Below, piece after piece: positions 20,132 to 25,956 of a stretch of DNA of 31,620 nucleotides. Position 1 is the first letter of the stretch; each line of letters starts with the position of its first letter. The notes under the pieces were generated by a model. The model saw only the letters and a list, made by a program, of their open reading frames with translations, ran no database searches and had not been told where the DNA came from. The position numbers and the translations under genes are program-made. Where the stretch lies: the IMG/VR virus record IMGVR_UViG_3300027836_000026, positions 1 to 31,620 of that record; one strand, given 5' to 3'. The DNA is from a virus.

Positions 20132-20474
20132 ATTCCTGCTGACGCTGATGCATTCGTCAACAAACACACAGATCCTGCATCGCCAAACAAAAAGCTATGC
20201 AGAGCACATGGCATTGGGTGAGTTCTATGAAGCCATCATTCCTTTGGTAGACACCCTCACGGAGTCTATTCAGGGCCTAGAAGGCGAGATCATCGAGTAC
20301 CCTGTGGATTACTATGGCCCAGCATCTAGTGGCCTTGAAGAGCTGTCTTCACTGAAGGACTACGTTGCTGATGAGCGCATCAACCTGCCAGCAGCCAGTG
20401 AGATCCAAAACATTTGCGATGAAATCTCTGATCTGATTAACAGTACGCTATACAAGCTCAAATTCCTGAAGTGA
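20118..20474 (+). CDS. DUF5856-like (ferritin/Dps-like helical) protein
   Basis: This 118-residue all-helical protein has HRQTKSYAEHMALGEFYEAI and VDTLTESIQGLEGEIIEYP, followed by two more helices. The pattern H-x-QTKSYAEHMAL with a later E-x2-QG resembles Dps-like small helical-bundle proteins of phages that I associate with DUF5856. The ferroxidase ligands are not obvious to me, so iron storage should not be assumed. It ends the rightward early operon just before a terminator. Confidence 0.6.
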   Translation: MNYGEFLLTLMHSSTNTQILHRQTKSYAEHMALGEFYEAIIPLVDTLTESIQGLEGEIIEYPVDYYGPASSGLEELSSLKDYVADERINLPAASEIQNICDEISDLINSTLYKLKFLK

Positions 20475-20496
20475 TTTTCCCTGAGTGAGTGACTTT

Positions 20497-20523
20497 AGAC
20501 CTCCTAACCGAGGTCTTTTTTTT
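20497..20523 (+). terminator. Intrinsic terminator of the rightward early operon
   Basis: AGACCTC at 20497-20503 and GAGGTCT at 20510-20516 form a perfect 7-bp stem with a six-base loop, followed by an eight-T run. It lies 22 bases after the last rightward early gene. Strong by inspection. Confidence 0.85.
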
Positions 20524-20835
20524 GGTCAAAAGTTTTTGAACCTGCCGAAAATCCAGAAATGCCCTGGTTAAAAAATAGGGAGGCCCAAAAAATTTGACGG
20601 GGGGGGTCCTTTTATTTCTACAGAAAGACCCTGCCAAAGGTCAGTTGACCCCATCAAGGCCCGTCAACCCCCCATCGACACCTATTGCTGGTCAACAATC
20701 CAAAGGGGGCTACAAAGCCACTATAAGGCTTATAAAGGGCCTAATTTCAATCCATGCACCATAGCCCTACAAAATACAGATAAAGCCTCAAAAGCCCGAT
20801 TTTGTGAAGTAAGTGCTTACTAACTTAACAAACCC
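20524..20835. other. Noncoding region between two convergent terminators
   Basis: About 310 bases lie between the rightward terminator and the leftward one. They contain a GGTCAAAA/TTTTGAACC-type dyad at 20525-20542 (one bulged base), an eight-G run at 20597-20604, and three GTTGAC/GTCAAC sites at 20644, 20663 and 20691, the first inside the dyad GGTCAGTTGACC. A 56-codon TTG-initiated open frame is judged not credible. No promoter or RNA gene was identified. Confidence 0.4.
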
Positions 20836-20859
20836 AAAAAAACCCGGAACGAATCCGGG
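20836..20859 (-). terminator. Intrinsic terminator of the leftward accessory operon
   Basis: On the minus strand CCCGGA and TCCGGG form a perfect 6-bp GC-rich stem with a five-base loop, followed by seven Ts (plus-strand A-run at 20836-20842). It lies 19 bases after the stop of the last leftward gene. Strong by inspection. Confidence 0.88.
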
Positions 20860-20877
20860 ATTCTTTGAAATTGTTAG

Positions 20878-21066
20878 TTAGATGCTGTCAACAAGTACCC
20901 AAAAAAAGTCAGGCTTAACGCTTCGCCATTGTTTAGGGTTGTCGCATGATTGAACGATCAAGCCCAATTCATGTACACCAGTAACTGTCCAGAGGGTCAC
21001 ATTGTCAATTGTGGTGATAACCCCTATTTGTCCAATTTGGTTTTCTATGTGCATATGTTCTTTCAA
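20878..21066 (-). CDS. Small hypothetical protein, last gene of the leftward operon
   Basis: This 62-residue, beta-rich protein starts MKEHMHIENQIGQIGVITTI, has DNVTLWTVTGVHELGLIVQS and ends in SVKPDFFWVLVDSI. Its ATG overlaps the stop of the upstream gene (ATGA). Strand-turn-strand periodicity suggests a small beta barrel (SH3 or Tudor-like), which is inference. Family not recognised. Confidence 0.6.
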   Translation of the reverse strand: MKEHMHIENQIGQIGVITTIDNVTLWTVTGVHELGLIVQSCDNPKQWRSVKPDFFWVLVDSI

Positions 21067-21269
21067 TGTGTTGAACGGTAATAGCGTAAACCGTCATAAG
21101 GACAAACAATCCAGCGTTTGATTGATCCGTCAGGCTTTGTCCACAATTCACGGGGAAAGTCTTTGTAATGTGTTGCACCGTAACCAAAACGGATTTCGGC
21201 GGGTGTTGGGTTTCGGTGCGCAGTAAGCGAATCACTGCCGGATTTGGTGCGATAAAAGTCATATGTCAT
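21063..21269 (-). CDS. Conserved small phage protein
   Basis: This 68-residue protein has AEIRFGYGATHYKDFPRELW and KRWIVCPYDGLRYYRSTH, aromatic-rich blocks that I recall from small phage proteins near host-takeover genes. GAGGGC stands six bases before the ATG and overlaps the preceding gene's end. Function unknown; the many Tyr, Arg and Trp residues would suit nucleic-acid or protein surface binding. Confidence 0.65.
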   Translation of the reverse strand: MTYDFYRTKSGSDSLTAHRNPTPAEIRFGYGATHYKDFPRELWTKPDGSIKRWIVCPYDGLRYYRSTH

Positions 21270-21272
21270 TGT

Positions 21273-21425
21273 TTAGCCCTCTGGATGTTCTTGTTGAAAC
21301 AGAGACACTGCCTCTTTTTTGGTGTATCCCATGTACTGTTTAGAGACTAGGTAACCGTCAACAATGGCACTAATGCGCCAGGCCCCTTGAAATGTGCGCT
21401 CAATCTCCAATGAATATTTGCTCAT
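21273..21425 (-). CDS. 50-residue hypothetical protein
   Basis: The ATG at 21425 overlaps the upstream stop (ATGA) with GGAG seven bases before it; the frame ends at 21273. The product starts MSKYSLEIERTFQGAWRISA and continues with IVDGYLVSKQYMGYTKKEAV and a short acidic end. It looks like a compact beta-beta-alpha unit resembling dsRBD-type or AP2/integrase-type N-terminal folds, only weakly. A real gene by coupling and composition. Confidence 0.65.
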   Translation of the reverse strand: MSKYSLEIERTFQGAWRISAIVDGYLVSKQYMGYTKKEAVSLFQQEHPEG

Positions 21426-21898
21426 GCCATGTCTCCATCTTCGGTAAATTCGTATTCGTTAATTTCCATATGTTCTTGAATGGCTTCATCAGAGTAATGC
21501 CAAGCAATGTCCCGCCTAACTGACGACAAAAAAGCATCAATTGCAGTCTCAAAGGCGTGATGAGCATTGCCCGTTTTTTTAAATTCATCGTGAAATGTGT
21601 AGCGTAAATCACTGTCAAAGCAAAATCCAGTAGGCATTGCTTCACGATTAAAGCTGGATAGTCTTACGCCCCGGAAGTGTTTCGGTGTTGCATCTGTAAC
21701 GATTGAAGCCCGATAACAGTCTGACAATGTGCATTCTGTGACTTTGATGCAAAATTCATCGCAAAAAGCATTGAGACTATCTAAACAGTCTTTTGTCCAC
21801 GGGTATTCCATGTAATAACGCTGTTTCTCAATGGCCCGTTCTTTAGCTTTGTCTGACAATTCATCAAAGGTGTAAATTGTGGTTTCAATTGTTCTCAT
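21422..21898 (-). CDS. Conserved phage protein (MRTIETTIYTFDELSD family)
   Basis: This is a 158-residue protein. The ATG at 21898 follows AAGGGG and begins the conserved start MRTIETTIYTFDELSDKAKE; the longer frame to 21946 would overlap the previous gene and is rejected. Further blocks are LDSLNAFCDEFCIKVTECTL, PTGFCFDSDLRYTF and a C-terminal NEYEFTEDGDMA. I recall this family as widespread in phages of Pseudomonas and betaproteobacteria, without an experimental function known to me. Six cysteines are present. It is the largest gene of this operon. Confidence 0.7.
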   Translation of the reverse strand: MRTIETTIYTFDELSDKAKERAIEKQRYYMEYPWTKDCLDSLNAFCDEFCIKVTECTLSDCYRASIVTDATPKHFRGVRLSSFNREAMPTGFCFDSDLRYTFHDEFKKTGNAHHAFETAIDAFLSSVRRDIAWHYSDEAIQEHMEINEYEFTEDGDMA

Positions 21899-21908
21899 GG
21901 TGTACCCC

Positions 21909-22238
21909 TTAAAAGATTTGGTAAACAATTTCGCAGTCTGTTTCACCTAAAACAACAGTGTTTTCATTCAAATAGTCAAGGACTTGTTGTTTTTGCTCAT
22001 CTTCGTTTTCGTTTTCGTCAATCTCGATTGAGTAGTTAGCCGCTATATCGTGCCAATTGTCTGTTGCATATTCACAACAAATGGCAATAACATCTAATTC
22101 CAATTCTTGGCCCGTTGATTCTTCCATCTCTTCCAAGTACTCAAAAATAACCATTAGGGCTTGATACCCGAATTGATCGTATCGGTCATATGCCCTAAAA
22201 GCATCAACAAAGTCTGAAAAATTTATTGTCTGTTTCAT
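21909..22238 (-). CDS. Conserved acidic phage protein
   Basis: This 109-residue, very acidic protein starts MKQTINFSDFVDAFRAYDRY, continues with DQFGYQALMVIFEYLEEMEE and ELELDVIAICCEYATDNWHD, then an Asp/Glu/Asn-rich segment and a C-terminal beta hairpin. The strong negative charge invites comparison with DNA-mimic inhibitors, but charge alone proves nothing. Commonly seen as a hypothetical protein next to the MRTIETTIYTF family, which supports functional linkage. Confidence 0.65.
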   Translation of the reverse strand: MKQTINFSDFVDAFRAYDRYDQFGYQALMVIFEYLEEMEESTGQELELDVIAICCEYATDNWHDIAANYSIEIDENENEDEQKQQVLDYLNENTVVLGETDCEIVYQIF

Positions 22239-22253
22239 GGTGTTTCTTTCGGT

Positions 22254-22349
22254 TTAATAGGTTAAAACGTCAAAGTAAGCAAGGGCAAAGCCAGCAAGGA
22301 CAAGGCCCAAAAGAACGGCGGTAAGGATGTCAAAAATTGTGTCTTTCAT
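22254..22349 (-). CDS. 31-residue single-TM peptide
   Basis: An ATG at 22349 with GGAG seven bases upstream encodes a peptide starting MKDTIFDILTAVLLGLVLAG and ending FALAYFDVLTY, one clean membrane helix. It starts two bases after the upstream gene's stop and fills the gap to the next gene. Small membrane peptides of this kind in early operons may act in superinfection exclusion, but nothing here shows that directly. Confidence 0.6.
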   Translation of the reverse strand: MKDTIFDILTAVLLGLVLAGFALAYFDVLTY

Positions 22350-22351
22350 GG

Positions 22352-22588
22352 TTAGTCTCCCAATTGATGTGCGTCTTTATCTGGATTGAATTCGCCTACA
22401 TTGCCGCCCGAATAGGCGTGCTCAGCTTCCATTGACAGTGCTGTCAAGGTTTGCTTGTCAAGGATTGACGTTACATCGGTGCATTCAAAGTAGACCGCTA
22501 TCAATCGGTCAAGATATGACGGGATTTCAAGATCCAGCACTACAGTAACGATTCCACCGTTTAAGGTTGTTTTGTACTCATGCTCCAT
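22352..22588 (-). CDS. Small acidic hypothetical protein
   Basis: This 78-residue protein has TLNGGIVTVVLDLEIPSYLD, VYFECTDVTSILDKQTLTAL and an acidic, Gly-rich end with FNPDKDAHQLGD. AAGGGG precedes the ATG by six bases, one base after the upstream stop. Mixed alpha/beta with no recognised family. Confidence 0.6.
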   Translation of the reverse strand: MEHEYKTTLNGGIVTVVLDLEIPSYLDRLIAVYFECTDVTSILDKQTLTALSMEAEHAYSGGNVGEFNPDKDAHQLGD

Positions 22589-22589
22589 A

Positions 22590-22796
22590 TCAAGCCCCTT
22601 GATTCAAAAATTGCTCATAAGCAACCATGTCAGCATGGACACGGTTAAAAAGCCCGGAAAATGCCTTTAAAAGGGTTTCGCGGTTGTTTTGATCTGCAAG
22701 CATGTATGCACATGCAATAGCGCTTGCAAAGCTCCCGTAATGGTCTTGCATGCGTTTTGCTGTTTTGTATGCCTGATCTTCAGTGAGTGTATGCAT
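22590..22796 (-). CDS. Small hypothetical protein, first gene of the leftward operon
   Basis: This 68-residue helical protein starts MHTLTEDQAYKTAKRMQDHY, continues with GSFASAIACAYMLADQNNRE and ends in a third helix. AAAGGA lies nine bases before the ATG. As the promoter-proximal gene of an eight-gene operon it should be made first. Similar short helical proteins are frequent in phage early regions, but I know no function. Confidence 0.6.
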   Translation of the reverse strand: MHTLTEDQAYKTAKRMQDHYGSFASAIACAYMLADQNNRETLLKAFSGLFNRVHADMVAYEQFLNQGA

Positions 22797-22841
22797 GTTA
22801 TCGATTCCTTTCGATTGTTGATAAAAGTAGTGCCCTACACC

Positions 22842-22850
22842 TATATAGCA
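22842..22850 (-). promoter_or_regulatory. Extended -10 promoter candidate of the leftward operon
   Basis: On the minus strand TGCTATATA combines an extended -10 TG with a TATATA hexamer, 46 bases before the first ATG of the leftward operon. No good -35 hexamer is present at 16-18 bases. It is the best candidate in this intergenic region. Confidence 0.4.
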
Positions 22851-23127
22851 TGGAAGAATCGTGCCAGTTGCTGTAAGTTGTTGATTCTATTGATCCCTCC
22901 AAAACCCTATGAGGGCAAACCCTTACAACCATGTTATTCATATCAAATGAATTCAAATGCACTGTAAATTGTGCATAACCTGTGAATAACTTTAGGATTG
23001 TTGACCTGCTGGAATTTTGGTCAAGAGCAAGGCAAAAAAGAAAAGAAAGAAAACCCCGGATTGTCTTGTAAGCCACTATCCATAAGGAATAGACAAGGGA
23101 ACAGACAAGCTCTCAGGTTTCCAGCGC
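22851..23127. other. Noncoding region with paired DnaA boxes
   Basis: No credible gene is seen here. Two perfect TTATNCACA-type boxes lie on the minus strand at 22970-22978 and 22981-22989, with 11-base spacing, and a one-mismatch copy in the opposite sense is at about 22935-22943. CCCTC/GAGGG can pair at about 22894-22915. A purine-rich A/G stretch follows at 23031-23055. The region could serve replication or DnaA-linked regulation. Confidence 0.45.
22970..22989 (-). promoter_or_regulatory. Two DnaA boxes, 11-base period
   Basis: The minus strand reads TTATGCACA and TTATTCACA, both perfect matches to the consensus TTATNCACA, in the same orientation and one helical turn apart. This lies in noncoding DNA between divergent operons. 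Same-phase DnaA boxes are typical of origins and DnaA-regulated promoters. Confidence 0.55.
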
Positions 23128-23289
23128 ATGACTATTCCAGAGACTACAAAACACTGGAAAACAACAAAGACATTGGGCCCTCCCCCAGACATTTATTTGT
23201 TCGCTCTACAGAGTGATAAAGCACCTAGGAGCTACTACCCCCCAAGGAATCTACAGACCCCCCTAGAATCGCCTTTAAATGCGTTTTAA
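23128..23289 (+). CDS. Possible 53-residue Pro-rich protein
   Basis: An open frame of 53 codons starts MTIPETTKHWKTTKTLGPPP and continues with DIYLFALQSDKAPRSYYPPR. Composition is protein-like with Trp, Tyr and His, and part of the local C-runs would be proline codons. Only a poor AGG ten bases upstream precedes the ATG, and no coupling to a neighbour exists. It may be a small gene or chance within a noncoding region. Confidence 0.35.
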   Translation: MTIPETTKHWKTTKTLGPPPDIYLFALQSDKAPRSYYPPRNLQTPLESPLNAF

Positions 23290-23587
23290 CCCCCCTGGAA
23301 ATGGGAGGGGGTAGGGCTGGAACTGGAGCAAAAAGAGGGGGCCCACTCCCCCACAGTCAATTTTTTTACAAAAACTTTTTCCACCTGTCTCAATCTGGAA
23401 ACGCAAACTAAACCTGAGTATTACTTCTCTAGAAGAAAAACCCTTAAAACTAGGAAAAGTGCCAGTTTTACCGGGGTTATATAAAAGATTGCCAAGCAGA
23501 AATGTAGTACTCGCAGTCCTGTATAAATTTTTTTGCTCAAAACTTTTCTGGTTGTTAGAATGCAGCCATCGTATTGAAAGGCAATGT
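23290..23587. other. C/G-run-rich noncoding stretch before the packaging genes
   Basis: Homopolymer runs (C6 at 23288-23293, G5 at 23306, G5 near 23336, C5 at 23349) can pair into short hairpins around 23288-23310 and 23336-23353. TATATAAA at 23478-23485 and TATAAA at 23522-23527 resemble -10 boxes, but I find no matching -35. A GTG-initiated frame from 23459 reads into the GNAT-like gene but lacks a ribosome-binding site. A packaging site or promoter region is possible. Confidence 0.35.
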
Positions 23588-24100
23588 ATGGAATGGACAC
23601 TGGCGCATCCTTTGCATGATGTTGATGACATTGTTGAACTGGCAGACAGTGTGTTTGGCATGGAAGCTGATGGGATTCTTACCAGGGACAGGAATGTGTT
23701 TCGTAAGAATGTGACGATTACGGCTACTGTCCAACTGTTTGACAAGGGTAAAGAGTTCTTAGCTGTCTGTAGACCTGTGGATAAGTCTGTGGATAACTTA
23801 TTGGCTTACTGCTGGTTTGACCGTGGTGGGTATACGACTTACGCAAACGAGGAGATCTCAAACGCCAAGTTCCACCATGTTGACTTGTCTCTTCCTGTTA
23901 GACAACGTGTTAAATTGATCCATGAGATGATTGACCAACATATCCTGTGGGCACATAGTTGGGGTATTCCTGTTATCTGCTCAACCAGTATCCGAAGTGA
24001 GCATGATGGGTTTATGAGAATCCACAAGAAACGTGGATTTACCACTAACGGTAGTTATGCTTGGATAAGAACCGAGAATGCTATAAAAGGTTTGACATGA
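23588..24100 (+). CDS. GNAT-like acetyltransferase fold protein
   Basis: The ATG at 23588, with AAAGG five bases upstream, gives a 170-residue product starting MEWTLAHPLHDVDDIVELAD. The middle has beta strands (KEFLAVCRPVD, LAYCWFDRGGYTTYANEEIS). The C-terminus contains GIPVICSTSIRSEHDGFMRI followed by HKKRGFTTNGSYAWIRTE, the typical end of GNAT-type acyltransferases where a His/Lys-Gly-Phe segment closes the fold. The acetyl-CoA loop (R/Q-x2-G-x-G/A) is not obvious. Similar proteins often lie just ahead of phage terminase genes; their substrate is unknown. The gene overlaps terS by ATGA. Confidence 0.55.
   Translation: MEWTLAHPLHDVDDIVELADSVFGMEADGILTRDRNVFRKNVTITATVQLFDKGKEFLAVCRPVDKSVDNLLAYCWFDRGGYTTYANEEISNAKFHHVDLSLPVRQRVKLIHEMIDQHILWAHSWGIPVICSTSIRSEHDGFMRIHKKRGFTTNGSYAWIRTENAIKGLT
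23776..23796 (-). promoter_or_regulatory. Two strong DnaA boxes inside the GNAT-like gene
   Basis: TTATCCACA, the strongest DnaA-box form, occurs twice on the minus strand at 23776-23784 and 23788-23796. The 12-base period equals four codons and encodes a V-D-x repeat, so protein constraint could explain it. The match to another pair 800 bases upstream makes it notable. Confidence 0.4.
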
Positions 24101-24588
24101 AAAAACCCAAAGACGCTGATATTCTTTTTGGTGAGATCAGACCAGAAGGCAGCAACGTGACCAATCCTGAAGAGCTGGAGAAGAGAAAACACTACATGAG
24201 GATGAAGAGAGCCGAGAAACGGGCTATGGGTTTGGCTACTGGTGAGAAGTTTCCCAAGCAAGAGGCTTCTAAACCTCAACAGAGACAGCAGAAATCGATT
24301 GTTAATCGGGTTACTGAATACGGCGCTTTGTTCAACAAGCTGAATGAGGAGAGGTTGGCTAAAGGTCTGCCTCCTTTAAAAACAGCAATGGAGGTACTGA
24401 TTGATGCGATGCAATCTGATGAAATTGATATCAAGGATAAAGCCCGTATTGCTGATAAGCTGGCTCCGTTTGAATCATCTCGTGCCCCAATCATTTCTAT
24501 TGAGCATGTGAACAACGTCAACAGAGAAGAAGAGGTGTCTGCTGATGACGCTTTGGACGACTTCTTGACGGCTTTGCGTAAAGTGTGA
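24097..24588 (+). CDS. terS: Small terminase subunit (putative)
   Basis: This 163-residue, basic then acidic protein starts at the ATG at 24097 that overlaps the GNAT-like stop (ATGA). Residues 1-70 are Lys/Arg/Gln-rich (PEELEKRKHYMRMKRAEKRA). Then come the helical LPPLKTAMEVLIDAMQSDEI and IKDKARIADKLAPFESSRAP blocks, a pattern of terminase small subunits that recognise packaging sites and stimulate the large subunit. A C-terminal acidic DDFLTALRKV helix follows. The call rests on pattern and on position upstream of the large subunit with four genes between. Confidence 0.6.
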   Translation: MKKPKDADILFGEIRPEGSNVTNPEELEKRKHYMRMKRAEKRAMGLATGEKFPKQEASKPQQRQQKSIVNRVTEYGALFNKLNEERLAKGLPPLKTAMEVLIDAMQSDEIDIKDKARIADKLAPFESSRAPIISIEHVNNVNREEEVSADDALDDFLTALRKV

Positions 24589-24592
24589 TAAT
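24565..24592 (+). promoter_or_regulatory. Strong sigma70-like promoter for the virion genes
   Basis: TTGACG at 24565-24570 (five of six) and GATAAT at 24587-24592 (five of six) are 16 bases apart, with an extended -10 TG at 24584-24585. It lies at the end of the small terminase gene and 25 bases before the next ATG. It is the best-matching promoter in the window. Confidence 0.6.
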
Positions 24593-24617
24593 TCAATTAC
24601 TTTCATGAAAGGTTAGT

Positions 24618-24884
24618 ATGTCTACCAACTTCCTGTACGCCCAAGCGCCTAACCGCACTGGCAACATGTCCAAGCACTGCCCAACCAAATCTGGTGGTGC
24701 AACCAATGTAACTGGTCCCAAGCACGGTGTGTCTGGCCCCAAAGGTCAACAAGGCGCTCCTAAGGCTGGTGGCAACATCGCTAGTCGCAATCAAAAGGTT
24801 CAGGTCAGCACCCATGCTGATTACTGTGGGACCATCAAGAACGATGGCTACATGGACAAATCTGTTAAAAACTATCTGGGGTAA
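24618..24884 (+). CDS. Small basic hypothetical protein
   Basis: This 88-residue, Gly/Lys/Asn-rich protein starts MSTNFLYAQAPNRTGNMSKH, with TSGG-like loops and a GPKGQQGAPKAGG stretch, then QVSTHADYCGTIKNDGYM. It lacks hydrophobic helices and is probably disordered in part. AAAGG precedes the ATG. It follows a strong promoter and lies in the packaging block; a minor virion or head protein is likely by position. Confidence 0.55.
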   Translation: MSTNFLYAQAPNRTGNMSKHCPTKSGGATNVTGPKHGVSGPKGQQGAPKAGGNIASRNQKVQVSTHADYCGTIKNDGYMDKSVKNYLG

Positions 24885-24887
24885 ATC

Positions 24888-25118
24888 ATGTCCTACGGAA
24901 AAGTAATCTCTGGCGGCGCTCGAATGACCAATGGTCTGACGAAAAACATTAACAACAAGCTCAAAGGCTTTGAAGAAGGCCACAAACGTGGTCAGACTCT
25001 GGCTACTGCTGTTGGCAAAGCTTTCAACCAAAACCCTCTTTCTGATAACCACTTGAATAACATCAACGTGGCAGCAGCTAAGAAGTTCACCACCCCCAAG
25101 CTCCCAACCAACGTATAA
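24888..25118 (+). CDS. Small basic hypothetical protein
   Basis: This 76-residue basic protein starts MSYGKVISGGARMTNGLTKN, with an NKLKGFEEGHKRGQTLATAV helix and a Pro-rich end. It lies three bases after the previous gene. No family recognised; possibly a minor head protein. Confidence 0.55.
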   Translation: MSYGKVISGGARMTNGLTKNINNKLKGFEEGHKRGQTLATAVGKAFNQNPLSDNHLNNINVAAAKKFTTPKLPTNV

Positions 25119-25126
25119 GGTAATGT

Positions 25127-25768
25127 ATGGCAACGTATGATATTGCGGCACTGAAAGAAGATCTACCAACGGCAAAAGACCTTGCTCAATTTGTCTATGA
25201 CAAAACGAGCATTGCTCTTGACCTTGTTGGCAAACCCAAAGAAGAACAATACCAAGTCGCTAAAAACGCCTTGGAAGGCAAAAAGATTCCGACTGAATTC
25301 CAGACGGATCTGAACCCTTACATTGATCGAAAAGAACTTATCCCTGCTGATGAAAAGCGGATTCTTCCTCCTCGGAGTAAAGATCTGCCTGACGAGGGAT
25401 CACAGGTTCATTTCTTTGGGGCTACCAACATGCCTCACCCGTCAGACCCTCAGTCCGACAAGAAGGTGCAGATCAACTTCCGCAAGTACGACAACGGCGT
25501 AATTACTTTCCAGGTGATGGGTCCATTGGAGCAAGTTGCTATTGGCGAACGCATCAACAAGTTTGGTCAGAAGCAACCTGAGAAGTATTCTTGGATTGAC
25601 CCTCGTACTGAAGAAATGGTGTTGCGCCGTGCTGATGGCACATACACTGAAAAAGGCCGGGGCATGTATGCTTACTGCATTGGTGAAAAGGGTGGTGGTA
25701 TCTGGTCCCTGATTGACCGTGACATGCTTAACATTGTCCAGAAGAACGTCACCAATCCGTGGGTCTAA
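25127..25768 (+). CDS. Hypothetical protein of the packaging block
   Basis: This is a 213-residue protein. Residues 1-60 form a helical region (YDIAALKEDLPTAKDLAQFV, then EQYQVAKNALEGKK). A loop-rich segment with ADEKRILPPRSKDLPDEG follows, then a beta-rich C-terminus (QINFRKYDNGVITFQVMGPL and later GRGMYAYCIGEKGGGIWSLI). It ends in a TAATG overlap with the next small gene. Similar proteins precede terminase in related podoviruses; a packaging or head role is inferred. Confidence 0.55.
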   Translation: MATYDIAALKEDLPTAKDLAQFVYDKTSIALDLVGKPKEEQYQVAKNALEGKKIPTEFQTDLNPYIDRKELIPADEKRILPPRSKDLPDEGSQVHFFGATNMPHPSDPQSDKKVQINFRKYDNGVITFQVMGPLEQVAIGERINKFGQKQPEKYSWIDPRTEEMVLRRADGTYTEKGRGMYAYCIGEKGGGIWSLIDRDMLNIVQKNVTNPWV

Positions 25769-25956
25769 TGGAAGATCACAGCGCAACTTTTCGGCAGAAG
25801 TTATCTGCCCAGGCAGAGACTTGTGCAAGAAAAACTCTTGAGTGGTTGCAAAAAGATCTTCAAGGAGATCGTGTACTAAACCCTGAAGAGGTTTTTTACC
25901 TAGCATCTGCTGCTGATCTGCTGCTGACCATGCGTGACACTTATGGCAAAAAGTGA
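25768..25956 (+). CDS. Small helical hypothetical protein
   Basis: This 62-residue protein begins at the ATG that overlaps the upstream TAA (TAATG). It is all-helical: TFRQKLSAQAETCARKTLEW, LQKDLQGD and NPEEVFYLASAADLLLTMRD. It overlaps the large terminase gene by 14 bases, so a role in packaging is plausible. No family recognised. Confidence 0.6.
   Translation: MEDHSATFRQKLSAQAETCARKTLEWLQKDLQGDRVLNPEEVFYLASAADLLLTMRDTYGKK

Noticed and set aside
20594-20764. Open frame of 56 codons from a TTG with GGGAGG upstream, in the region between the two terminators.
   Set aside because: It has a long spacer, a TTG start, no coupling, no conserved-looking motif and lies beyond a strong terminator; one chance frame of this length is expected in 300 bases.
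22860-22880. A sigma54-like TGGCACG-N4-TT motif on the minus strand upstream of the leftward operon.
   Set aside because: The -12 element reads TTCC instead of TTGC, losing the invariant G; such promoters also need an activator site, and none is seen.
22998-23216. 72-codon frame starting at TTG in the DnaA-box region.
   Set aside because: No ribosome-binding site, and composition is unlike a protein (long Lys/Glu/Asn runs from an A/G tract); it overlaps the better 23128 frame.
24603-25175. 190-codon open frame antisense to the small packaging genes.
   Set aside because: The plus-strand genes have proper starts, ribosome-binding sites and spacing; the antisense product has no recognised motif.
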